NCBI GenBank assembly: GCA_035541475.1 | Contig: DATKND010000119.1 | Span: 93,378 to 157,377, forward strand | DNA length: 64,000 nt | Reading direction: 5' to 3' | Origin: DASUFZ01 sp035541475 | GTDB lineage: Bacteria > Myxococcota_A > UBA9160 > SMWR01 | Part shown: positions 32,001-40,335 of the stretch, in pieces | Numbering within the stretch: position 1 is the stretch's first letter | How the letters are laid out: each line of letters opens with the position of its first letter | Notes under the pieces: generated by a model | Told to the model about the DNA's origin: nothing | Seen by the model: the letters and a program-made list of their open reading frames with translations, nothing else | The model's database searches: none | Made by a program: the position numbers and the translations under genes

Positions 32001-35000
32001 CTCGAAGGGCGCACGGCCGGCGCGCGTGAAGCGAACGTGGTCGAGTGCGAGCCGATCGCCGTAGATCGCGAGCGGCGTGCGCACGGGCACGCCGCCCGCC
32101 TCGTGGACGAGGCGCGCGCTCGCGATGGCGTCCTCCCGGCCCCCGCGCGCGCGAGTCAGGCGGCGATGATCCTCCCACTCGAGATCCGGCGAGAGCAGCG
32201 CGCGCAGCGCTTCGAAGTCGCCGCTGCGGATGCACTCGTTCCAGCGCACCGCGGCGCGGCTCGCCGCGTTCGACGGGATCCGCAGCGCGTCGCGCGCGCT
32301 CTTCGCGGCGATCTCCGCGAGCCGCGCGCGCGCCTCGGCCTGCTGCTCGAGCTCGTACTGGTCGAAGGCGCGGATGCGGCCCCGCGCGTCGAGCTCGCAC
32401 ACGATCCAGGAGGGCTCCTCGAAGGCGCCGCCCTCGCGCGTGCCCTGCCACGAGGTGAAGTAGAGGTAGCCGGGCTCCGACATCTCCGCGTGCTCGACGC
32501 GCAGGCGCACATCGGGAGCCAGCTCGACCAGCGAGCGCAGCGCAGCGACGTAGGCCTCCGGCCCGCGCAAGGTCTCCCAGCCGAGTCGGCGGTGGTCCGT
32601 AACGACGAGATCCGGCGCGAGCAGCGCGGCGAGCGCGTCCCAGTCGCGGTCGCGGAAGGCCTGCGTGAAGGCGCGCGTCAGCGAGGCGCGCCTTGCGCCC
32701 GCGCCGCGCTCGGCCACCGCGTAGCGCGCGTCGAGCTCCGCATAGGCAGCCTCGATGTCTCCCGGGTCGAACGAAACCTGCAGCGCGACCCGCTGCTCGT
32801 CGTCGACCTCGATCAGGTCCAGCCACTCGATCTCGCTGGGCCCGACCGGGTCGCCGGCGACGAGCCAGCGAGAGCGGCTGAGCGACAGCCGCTCGCCTCG
32901 CGTCGCGAGGTGCTCGATCCGGACGCGCGAGGACGAGAGCCCTTCGACCATCGGCCGGAGCGCGTCGAGGTAGGCGTCGAGACCGGCTTCGACCTGCGCG
33001 TTGCGGCCCCGGTCGAGGTGGCGGAACCCGGGCGCGAAGAAGCTCCGAATTCGCGCGAAGTCGAGCGCTTCGAGCACTTCGCCCAACCGGTCCGCCGTGC
33101 GCGTGGCGGCGTTCGCGAGAGGCGCCGCGCTGCGGGTCGCCGCCGACAGCGCTGCGTGCCGCCGCTCGAGCTCGGCGTAGGCCTCGTCGAGGTCCTCGGG
33201 ATCGAACCCGACCGCGGCGATCCGCTCGCCCTGCTCGTCCACCTCGAGCACCTGGACGAGCTCCACCTCGCTCGGGCCCCCCGCGCCCTCGCGACCGAGC
33301 AGGCGCACGCGCATCAACGCGAGGCGCTCGCCGCGCGTCGCGAGGATCTCGCTCTCCCGACGCGAGATGATGTCGAAGCTCGCGCGAATGCCGGCGAGGA
33401 ACTCGTCGCCTCCGAGATCGAGCCGCATCAGCTTGCGGCGGTCGATGCTCCGGAAGCGCGGCGGGAAGAGCGCGGCGAAGGCTTCCCAGTCGCGCGCGAT
33501 CGTCGCCTCGACGGTGCGCTGCTCGGAGCGGGTGGCGAGATTCTCGCGCGGCGTCGCATGCGCGCGCGCGGAGAGCTCGGCGAAGCGGGCCTGCGCGACG
33601 ACGAGCTGGTCGCCGTCGTAGAGGTCGCACGAGTGGAAGCGCCGGCCGTCGTGCGAGTAGACGAGCACGTGCGGCAGCTCGAAGTCGCCGTCGTCCCGCC
33701 GGCCGCTCCACAGCGCGTCGGCGATGAGCGCGGTGGGGGAGATGCGCAGGTGGTCGATCCGCAGCGACGTGCGAACGCCGAGATCGGCCAGGCTGCGGAA
33801 CTCGTCGACGTACTGCTCGCGCGTCCAGGGCGACTCGCTGCGCGCGAAGCGACGGTGGCTCTCCATCCGGAAGTCGTCGGCGAGATGGCGCGACAGCTCC
33901 TCGCGTGAGGCGTCGGGCCCGTTGCGGCGCAGCGCCTCGAGCGCGGCGAGGATCTCCGGGTATGCCGATCCCTCGCCCGCCGCGAAGCGCCGGTCGAGCT
34001 CCGCGTACGCCGCGTCGAGGTCGGCGACATCGAAGCTCACCAGCACGAGCGCGCGCCCGCGCTCGTCGCGCTCGACCAGCGAGAGATGCTCGTCCTCGAA
34101 CGAGCCGCCCTGCAGGTCGCCACGGAAGAGCGCGCGGTAGAGCACGAGGCGCTCGCCGCGCGTCGCGATCAGCTCGGTCTCGAAGCGGCTGGAGGGGCTC
34201 TGCGCCAGGAAGCGCAGGTTGGTGAAGAAGTCCTTTCCGGCGAGCGGCAGCCCGACGAGCGCGCGCCGGTCGTGCATCTCGAAGCCGGGCGCGAAATGCT
34301 CGACGATGGCGTCCCAGTCGCGCGCGCGCCACGCGCGCTCGAAGCCGGCCTGCGCGCGCGAGGCGGCGTTCTCGAAGCGCGGAGTCGGCTCGGCGGCGAC
34401 CGCATCGAAGCGCGCGAGCGCGTCGGCCTCGCGCTCGGGCTCGAACCACTCGATGCGCGACACGCGCCCGTCCGGCCCGAGCGCGATCAGCTGCAGGATC
34501 TGCACCTCGAACTCGCCACCGCTGCGGATGTCCCGACCTCGCGTGGTCCGCGCGACCAGCAACGCCGTCGGGCACACGGCCATCACGTCGTGGATCGCCG
34601 TCGAGAAGTCCTCGACCGTCTCACGCAAGCTGGACAGCCAGCGCAGGACGACCTCGACTCCACGCGCGGTGCCGAGCCCGAGCCGGCGGTGGTCGACGAA
34701 CTCCACGTCGAGCGCGAGCGCCTCGCGATGGCGTTCCAGATCGGACGGCGCCGTCCGCGACGTGATCCGGCGAGCCAGCGCCCCGATGCAGCGCGCCCGC
34801 GCCGTCGCGGGCGCACGCTCGGACCCTTCCGGCAGCCGCTCCGCATGGCGCTCGTAGAGCCGCGCGAGCGCGTCGCCGAGGCGGTCGGTGGCGAAGAACT
34901 CGGTGTGACAGCGCAAGCCGCGCGCGTCGACTTCGGCGATCAGGAGGCCGCCCATGTCGACCGCGCCGAAGGAGACGTCGCCTTCCGCGCTCGCGCGCAT

Positions 35001-36965
35001 CGCGATCGTCGTGCGGAAGAGCGCGAGCGCCTCGCCGATCGTCGCGAGCGGCTCGTGCCTGAACTCCAGCCCCTCACCCGCCATCATCAGCTCGTAGCCG
35101 CGCCGCGCGTCCCGCTCGAGGTACGCCGTGCCTGTCGAGTGGTTCACGGCGTCGGCACCCTCGGCGAGCTCTGCGAGGAACGCGTCGAGATCGCGCGCCG
35201 CGACCGCCGCGTCCATGCGCGCGGCGTTCGCCGTCGCCGCATTCGGGCGCACCCGGTGCGCCGCCCCGCGCGGCGCCGTCAGCGCGTCGAGACGCGCGAG
35301 CGCCTCGTGCTCGTTCTCGGGGTCGAAATGCTCCCAGTGTCGGAGCAGTCCGTCGTCACCGAACACCTCGAGCGAGAGGAAGCGCCTCTCAAAGCGACCC
35401 CCCCCGGCTCGCTCCGTACCGGAGTTCGTGTAGAGCGCCAGGAGCGCGTCGCCGCGGAGATCGACGATCTCGTCGATCCGGAAGACGATCTCGTCGGCCG
35501 ACTCGAAGAGCGTGTGCACCCAGCCGCGGATCGCGTCGGCGCCGCGGAGGCGCGGAAACCCGAGCGGACGATGATCGACGTACTCGGCGTCTCGGTGGAA
35601 GCTCGCGTCGATCCCGCCGAGCTGCACACTACGCATCGCCGTGACGACGCGAGTCGTGGCGAGCGCTCGGCTTTGCGCGGGCCCTTCCGGTGTCAGCTCC
35701 GCATGACGCGCATACAGGCGCGCGACGGCATCGCCGAGGCGATCGGGGCCGAACATCTCGATGCGCCGCTGCTCTCCGCGGGCGTCGGCCTCGATCAGCA
35801 CGAGCTCGTCGCGCTCGACCGCGCCGAAGTCGCCGTCGCCTTCGCGAAGGGCGGAGAAGGACATCGATCCTCGCAGCAGCGCGAGCGACTCACCGAGCGT
35901 CGCGAGGCACTCCTGGTGGAGCGCCGCATCCGGCGCCTGCAACAGTCGGGTCCACGTGGCGATCAGGGCGCGACCATCGAACGTGGCGCCGGTCGCGTGC
36001 TCGACGACTTCCACGACTCCGCCGAACAACGCGTGAAGCGCGCCTGTGTCGCGTGTCTCCACGGCGTTCTGCACTCGTCGCGCCGCGGCGCTCGCGGCGT
36101 TCTGGCGCACCGGGCGCTTCGGTCTCGTAGGTCGAAGCGCCGCGGACGTGAGCGCGTCGAAGCGCGCGAGCGCAGCGTCGCCGGCGTCCACATCGAACCA
36201 CTCGAGGTGTGTCATCCGACCGTCCTGCCCGAAGACCCCGATCATCACGAAGGGTCTCTCGTAGGCGCCGCCGCTGGCACGGTCGATCCCCGACGTCGTG
36301 CCTTGCAGCAGGAGGGCATCGGGCAGCACGGCCAGAGGGAAGTCGACGCGAAGGACGATGGCGCTGCCCACGGCGTCGTGGTTTCGCGGACCTCTGGCGA
36401 CCGCCTCGGCACCGCGAGCGGATCCGAGCCCGAGCCGGCGGTGATCGACGAATTCGACGCTCGGAGCCAGCGCATCGACGAAGTCCGGACTCCGCCGCAG
36501 CCATCGGTCCATCGAGCGAGCCGTCGCCGCGGCGCGCTCGCGCGCGGGTCCTTCGGGCAGGAGCTCCGCGTGGCGCTCGTACAGGCGCAGGATCGCATCG
36601 CGGAGGCGGTCGGACGCGAACAGCTCGATGCGCCGGTGCCGCCCGTCGGCGCCCACTTCGACCAGCACGAGCTCATCGCGCTGCACCGCGCCGAAGTCGC
36701 CGTCGCCCTCGCGAAGCCCCGAGAACGTCATCGACGAGCGCAGCAACGCGAGCGAGTCGCCGAGCGTCGCGAGGCACTCCTGGCGAAGCGCCGCGTCCTT
36801 CGCCTCCAGCAGACGCGTCACCATCAGCGCTTCACCGCCGAACGTCGCGCCCGTCGCATGCTCGACGACCGCCGTGACGCCACAGAACAGCGCCAAGAGC
36901 GCAGCGATGTCGCGCGTCTCCACCGCGCTCTGCACCTGGCGTGCGGCGGCGCTGGCGGCGTTCTC
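29007..36965 (-). repeat. Tandem coding array of NTF2/SnoaL-like units
   Basis: Ten head motifs (N at nucleotides 36962, 36101, 35243, 34370, 33542, 33113, 32270, 31451, 30644 and 29813) divide the 3' 8 kb of the giant gene into nine units of about 810-875 bases and one of about 430 bases. Units 1-3 share EHATGAT or NHSTGTA in the first half; units 7-10 share IPPNAA or IPSNAA heads and FEPDDLDRARARFEAL-type tails. Marker motifs of the halves are VDHRRLGLG, VDHRRTGVG, HDYRRTGVG and DDRRR. This counts to about 19 NTF2-like domains; domain edges are estimates. Confidence 0.8.
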
Positions 36966-39900
36966 GCGCACGCGCTGCAGCGGCCGGGACGCGTCGCGCG
37001 GCGGTGTCGGCGCGACCTCCTCGGATGCCACTCCCCGGAAGCGCTCGACCCGCAAGGTCGCGCCCTTCGCCAGCCAGAGCGAGATCGCGCGCGACTCCTC
37101 GGCGTGCGCATCGGCGGCGCGGCCGGCCGCGCGCAGCGCCGACGCGAGCGCGATGCGCGCGTCCGCGTGGTCGAGCAGCGCGTCCGTCGCGGACGCCATC
37201 TCGACCGCCGCGCGCGCGACCTCGAGGGCGGCGGCGTGCTCGCCGCGCCGGGCGAGCGCCTCGGCGCGGACGCAGCGCCAGGCGATGCCCGCGATGCGGT
37301 CGTCGCCCGCGAGCGCCTCGCTCTCGCGCGAGAGCGACTCGGCTTCGGCGTCGCGGCCCTGCGCCATCAGTGCGCGTCCGAGCAGCGCCGCGGCCTGCGC
37401 CGCGTCGATGTCGAGCCCGTGCTCGCGGAGCCCGTCGAAGGCGCGCCGCAGGCAGCGCTCCGCCGCGACCGCGTCGCCTTCGAGAAGCTCGATCTGCCCC
37501 GCGAAGAGATCGGCCTCGAGCAGGCGCTGCGTGATGCCGAGCTCCTCGACCAGCCGGCGCGACGCCGCGATCATGCGGCGAGCGGCGTCGGCGCGTCCGC
37601 GCAGCGCCTCGAGCACCGCCTGACAGCGCAGTGCGACGGCCTCGACGGCCGGCGCGCCCTGCGTGATGCGCAACACCCGCACGACGTCGAGGCAGCGGCC
37701 GGAGGCGCGCGTGACCGGTGACGGCCCCCACAAGGCGGCCAGCGGCGCGCCGGCGAGGACCGCGTTCGAGCGGCGGCGATCGCGGCCGCGGCGCGCGGCA
37801 GCGAGCGCCTGGTCGAGCGCGCTCTCGCCCGCACCGATGCGTCCGAGGCGCGTCAACACCAGCGCGTGAACCGCGTGCGCCTTCGCCTCGCCGGCGGCGT
37901 CGCCCTCCTTCGCGAGCACCTGCGCGGCGGCCGCGACCGAGTCGGCCGTGTCGCGCAGCGACTGTGGATCGGCGAGCGCCGCGAGGTGCGCGGCGAAGCT
38001 CGCGTGCCACGCGCGCAGCCGGGGCGAATCGCCGGCGAGACGGCCGAGCTCGTGGATCGCCCGCTCGGCGCGACCGACGTCGCCCATCGCGAGCAGCGCC
38101 TCGCCCCAATCGAGCACGACCTCGGCGCGCGCGGGCGCACTCGCGTGGAGGCGTTCGAGCGCGCGCCCGAGCAGGCCCGCCGCGAGCGAGAGATCGTCAC
38201 GCGCGAGCGCCCGGCGTCCCGCCGCCGCGAGGTGTCGCGCCGCGCGCTCGCCGAGCGCGCGACCGCGTGCGTCGATCGGACCGAGCTCGGAGAGCAGCGC
38301 GTGCGCCTGCTCGAGGTGCCAGCCGAGCATCTCGTCGTGCTCGACAGCGCCGCCGACGCGCGCCGCCAGCCAGTCGGCGAAGCGCGCGTGCAGCTCCGCG
38401 CGCGTGCCCTTCAGCAGCCGCCGGTAGGCGGCGTCGCGGATCAGCACGTGATGGAAGCGGAGCACGGGCTCGCCGAGCAGCCAGCCGGTGTCGGGCTCGA
38501 TCAGCTCGCTCCGCCGCAGCGCTTCGAGGCGAAGGTCGAGCTCGCCGCGCAGCTCCGCCGGCAGCAGCTCGGCGACCGACGCGCGAGAGAAGTGCCGGCC
38601 GATCACGGCCGCATGCTCGAGCACGACGCGCTCCTCGGGCCGCAGCCGCTCGATGCGCGCGGCGAGCAGCGCCTGGATGGTCGGCGGCATCTGGAGCTCG
38701 GCGGGCGAGGCGCGCGTCACCCAGCGGTCGCCCTCGCGCACGAGCGCGCCGTCCTGCACGAGCATGCGGGCGAGCTCGCCGACGAAGAGCGGGTTGCCCT
38801 CGCTGGCGGCGAGCACGCGGCCGGCGATCGCGGCCGGCAGCTCGTCGGCGCCGATCGCGTTGGCGGCGAGCCGCGCCGCCGCGCCGGCGTCGAGGCCCGA
38901 GAGCGTGACGACGTCGGCGACCGCTCCGCCCGGCGCCGCGAGCGACGAGCGGCGGTCGCGCAGCTCGGGACGCGCGGCCGCGAGCACGCAGAGCGGCACG
39001 TCGGGACTCCACTGCACGAGGTGCTCCACGAAGTCGAGCAGCAGCGGCTCGGCCCAGTGGAGGTCGTCGAGCAGCAGCAGCACCGGGCGCTCGGCGGCGA
39101 ACGCCGCGAGCAGCCGGCGCACGACGAAGAAGGTCTCCTCGGGCGCCCCCGGCGCGCCGGCGAGCAGCGCGGCCACGCCCGCGCCGATGCGCGCGCGCTC
39201 GGCGGTGTCGCCCGGCACGCGCGACTCGACGGCCGAGCGCGCGCTCGCGCGCTCGGCGCTCGCGTCGGCGCCGAGATGCTCGCGCAGCGCGTCGGCCAGC
39301 GGCGCGAAGGTGGCGCCGCCGGTCGCGTCGCAGCGGCCGGCCAGCACGGTGGCGCCTTCGCCGAGTCGACGCGTCAGCTCGGCCAGCAGGCGCGACTTGC
39401 CGAGCCCCGGCGAGCCGAGGAGCACGGCCAGGCGCGCGCCCGGGCCCGCCACCGCCGCGTCGTACACCGCGCGCATTCGCCGCAGCTCGTCCTCGCGCCC
39501 GACGAACGCAGTGGCCGGCGCGCCGGCGGGGCGCTCGAGCGAGACCACGCGCCACGCCGTCACGGGCTCGGCGCGTCCCTTCAAGGCGAAGGTGCCGAAG
39601 GTCGCGAGCGACAGTTGCTGCGCGACGAGTCGCTGCGTCGACTCGCCGACCAACACGTCGCCATCGTGCGCCTGCGCCTGCAGGTGCGCGGCCACGTTGA
39701 CCGGATCGCCGATGATCTCGCTCTCTCCCTGCGCGATCACCTCGCCCGAGTTGACCGCGACGCGAAGGCCCACCGCGCCGACCGCGCCGCGCTGCGCTTC
39801 GGCCAGCTCGCGGAAGGCGCGCTGCATGCCGACCGCCGCGCGCACGGCGCGGAGCGCGTCGTCCTCGGCGACTCGCGGCGCGCCGAAGACCGCCTTCACG

Positions 39901-40241
39901 CCGTCGCCGAGGAGCTGCGTCACCTGGCCGCGCTCGGCCTCGACCGCGCCGCGCATGGCCGCGTAGTAGCGCTGCATGAAGGCGCGCGCGGACTCCGGAT
40001 CGAGCCGCTCGTGCAGCGCGGTCGAGCCGATCAGGTCCGCGAACACGATCGTGACGATTTTGCGCGCCTCGCCCGCGGCGTGCGCGCGCGCGGCGAGCGG
40101 CGCGCCGCAGGCGTCGCAGAAGCGCGCACCCGCCTCGCACTCGCTGCCGCAGGACGCGCAGCGCGGCGCGAGCGACGCGCCGCAGCCGCCGCAGAAGCGC
40201 GCGGCCGGTCGGTTCGAACTCCCGCAGCTCGTGCAGTCCAT
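29007..40241 (-). CDS. Giant cyclase-homology / AAA ATPase / TPR protein with about 19 tandem NTF2 (SnoaL)-like domains
   Basis: A 3744-residue single chain. Residues 1-50: zinc ribbons (CTSC, CGGC, CASC, CDAC). 60-235: class III nucleotidyl cyclase homology; metal aspartates D69 and D113 are present, but the family Lys, Asp and Arg positions hold Q109, E175 and H186. About 246-600: AAA ATPase, Walker A GSPGLGKS (276-283), Walker B VLLLLDD (387-393). About 650-1060: TPR-like helices. 1090-3744: repeats whose heads read NAAS/NAAT at residues 1094, 1381, 1667, 1958, 2234, 2377, 2658, 2931, 3200 and 3477. Each unit has two NTF2-like halves marked by D-(H)-RR motifs; the unit at 2234 is a half. 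No signal peptide or membrane segment, so cytosolic. The ATG at 40241 begins at the zinc ribbon; it is divergent from an SDR gene. Input and output are unknown. Confidence 0.9.
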   Translation of the reverse strand: MDCTSCGSSNRPAARFCGGCGASLAPRCASCGSECEAGARFCDACGAPLAARAHAAGEARKIVTIVFADLIGSTALHERLDPESARAFMQRYYAAMRGAVEAERGQVTQLLGDGVKAVFGAPRVAEDDALRAVRAAVGMQRAFRELAEAQRGAVGAVGLRVAVNSGEVIAQGESEIIGDPVNVAAHLQAQAHDGDVLVGESTQRLVAQQLSLATFGTFALKGRAEPVTAWRVVSLERPAGAPATAFVGREDELRRMRAVYDAAVAGPGARLAVLLGSPGLGKSRLLAELTRRLGEGATVLAGRCDATGGATFAPLADALREHLGADASAERASARSAVESRVPGDTAERARIGAGVAALLAGAPGAPEETFFVVRRLLAAFAAERPVLLLLDDLHWAEPLLLDFVEHLVQWSPDVPLCVLAAARPELRDRRSSLAAPGGAVADVVTLSGLDAGAAARLAANAIGADELPAAIAGRVLAASEGNPLFVGELARMLVQDGALVREGDRWVTRASPAELQMPPTIQALLAARIERLRPEERVVLEHAAVIGRHFSRASVAELLPAELRGELDLRLEALRRSELIEPDTGWLLGEPVLRFHHVLIRDAAYRRLLKGTRAELHARFADWLAARVGGAVEHDEMLGWHLEQAHALLSELGPIDARGRALGERAARHLAAAGRRALARDDLSLAAGLLGRALERLHASAPARAEVVLDWGEALLAMGDVGRAERAIHELGRLAGDSPRLRAWHASFAAHLAALADPQSLRDTADSVAAAAQVLAKEGDAAGEAKAHAVHALVLTRLGRIGAGESALDQALAAARRGRDRRRSNAVLAGAPLAALWGPSPVTRASGRCLDVVRVLRITQGAPAVEAVALRCQAVLEALRGRADAARRMIAASRRLVEELGITQRLLEADLFAGQIELLEGDAVAAERCLRRAFDGLREHGLDIDAAQAAALLGRALMAQGRDAEAESLSRESEALAGDDRIAGIAWRCVRAEALARRGEHAAALEVARAAVEMASATDALLDHADARIALASALRAAGRAADAHAEESRAISLWLAKGATLRVERFRGVASEEVAPTPPRDASRPLQRVRENAASAAARQVQSAVETRDIAALLALFCGVTAVVEHATGATFGGEALMVTRLLEAKDAALRQECLATLGDSLALLRSSMTFSGLREGDGDFGAVQRDELVLVEVGADGRHRRIELFASDRLRDAILRLYERHAELLPEGPARERAAATARSMDRWLRRSPDFVDALAPSVEFVDHRRLGLGSARGAEAVARGPRNHDAVGSAIVLRVDFPLAVLPDALLLQGTTSGIDRASGGAYERPFVMIGVFGQDGRMTHLEWFDVDAGDAALARFDALTSAALRPTRPKRPVRQNAASAAARRVQNAVETRDTGALHALFGGVVEVVEHATGATFDGRALIATWTRLLQAPDAALHQECLATLGESLALLRGSMSFSALREGDGDFGAVERDELVLIEADARGEQRRIEMFGPDRLGDAVARLYARHAELTPEGPAQSRALATTRVVTAMRSVQLGGIDASFHRDAEYVDHRPLGFPRLRGADAIRGWVHTLFESADEIVFRIDEIVDLRGDALLALYTNSGTERAGGGRFERRFLSLEVFGDDGLLRHWEHFDPENEHEALARLDALTAPRGAAHRVRPNAATANAARMDAAVAARDLDAFLAELAEGADAVNHSTGTAYLERDARRGYELMMAGEGLEFRHEPLATIGEALALFRTTIAMRASAEGDVSFGAVDMGGLLIAEVDARGLRCHTEFFATDRLGDALARLYERHAERLPEGSERAPATARARCIGALARRITSRTAPSDLERHREALALDVEFVDHRRLGLGTARGVEVVLRWLSSLRETVEDFSTAIHDVMAVCPTALLVARTTRGRDIRSGGEFEVQILQLIALGPDGRVSRIEWFEPEREADALARFDAVAAEPTPRFENAASRAQAGFERAWRARDWDAIVEHFAPGFEMHDRRALVGLPLAGKDFFTNLRFLAQSPSSRFETELIATRGERLVLYRALFRGDLQGGSFEDEHLSLVERDERGRALVLVSFDVADLDAAYAELDRRFAAGEGSAYPEILAALEALRRNGPDASREELSRHLADDFRMESHRRFARSESPWTREQYVDEFRSLADLGVRTSLRIDHLRISPTALIADALWSGRRDDGDFELPHVLVYSHDGRRFHSCDLYDGDQLVVAQARFAELSARAHATPRENLATRSEQRTVEATIARDWEAFAALFPPRFRSIDRRKLMRLDLGGDEFLAGIRASFDIISRRESEILATRGERLALMRVRLLGREGAGGPSEVELVQVLEVDEQGERIAAVGFDPEDLDEAYAELERRHAALSAATRSAAPLANAATRTADRLGEVLEALDFARIRSFFAPGFRHLDRGRNAQVEAGLDAYLDALRPMVEGLSSSRVRIEHLATRGERLSLSRSRWLVAGDPVGPSEIEWLDLIEVDDEQRVALQVSFDPGDIEAAYAELDARYAVAERGAGARRASLTRAFTQAFRDRDWDALAALLAPDLVVTDHRRLGWETLRGPEAYVAALRSLVELAPDVRLRVEHAEMSEPGYLYFTSWQGTREGGAFEEPSWIVCELDARGRIRAFDQYELEQQAEARARLAEIAAKSARDALRIPSNAASRAAVRWNECIRSGDFEALRALLSPDLEWEDHRRLTRARGGREDAIASARLVHEAGGVPVRTPLAIYGDRLALDHVRFTRAGRAPFEVEILQVTEVDERGRVIAGLGFDADDRRSTSLELFERYARGEGARFTPPAAVEFVRAMNDHDLERMRVSLPEDFEFVDHRRTGVGGIGNRDEYVASIAALIELAPDLMTDTLHHVAVAAHGSLTVGRMFGTLADGGAFEMLFVRLTLYRDGRMVRAELFEPDDLDRARARFEALHPRNLLEIPPNAASRAFDRFHGYVDAGDFDALRELCAPTVLNDDRRRMILVSGDREMLVRTYRLGRETGAGYQRERIATSGDRLVLEHVRISTPDWEVETLQIVEIDADSRIVGLIAFDVDDRRAAAVEMRERLLRGEAAHWPDSAVEVLRGWHDHDIARIRAALPPEFEFHDYRRTGVGSLVGADAYVQSVAALYEESPDLCVDTLYYVALAPHGSLALARSSGSLVDGGAVESIFLRLSHYRDGRLASVELFEPEALDAARARFEALRLADPLRIPPNAATRAGDRLHAAREAQDWVAFTGLCSEALEFDDRRRSALTRGGRDMFVANNRWIAMQGIRLVRGTPLAIAGERLALEHAHWSGSNAEVSQFDLDCLVLTEIGADGRLASVVAFDTDDRRAASRELFERYVRGEGAARLSRAVVDSYRAQNAHDIDALRALLPADFVFHDHRRTGLGRIEGAEAFLASLVPLFEQAPDLTFEALHTISHNERGELSLARMFGTFAQSGGAVESVYLRLGHWSGERLISMELFEPADLDRARARFEALRPRNLLEIPPNAAIRARDVCLQAIVSHDWKRVEEIVAPGMGIEDRRRGVQFIGDRAEFIAGARMGATTRAYPTRTVLATAGDRLALEHMRWSGSSGDVGAFEIEHLSLIEVDGEDRIAAVVNFDPDDRRAAFAELRERFSRGEGARWIPPLVFECSRALNARELERARAVIHPEYVYQDHRRAGAGRLEGADAYLEWVRSLFEVSPDAIFAPLYYLALASHGSLSIVQTSGTDSLGGEFATPFVQLMLFRDGRTFRVELFELDALEQAKTRFEEAARS

Positions 40242-40335
40242 GCGACGACCGCGCAGTATCCCACATCGAGCGCTGGCGTTCGCCGGAGCGGGATGCGAGC
40301 CTCGCGAAGCGCGGGGGATCCGACCGGAGGTCGCC

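Noticed and set aside
31014..33908. Long plus-strand frames inside the giant receptor gene.
   Set aside because: They mirror the repeat array and have Arg-rich, motif-free products.
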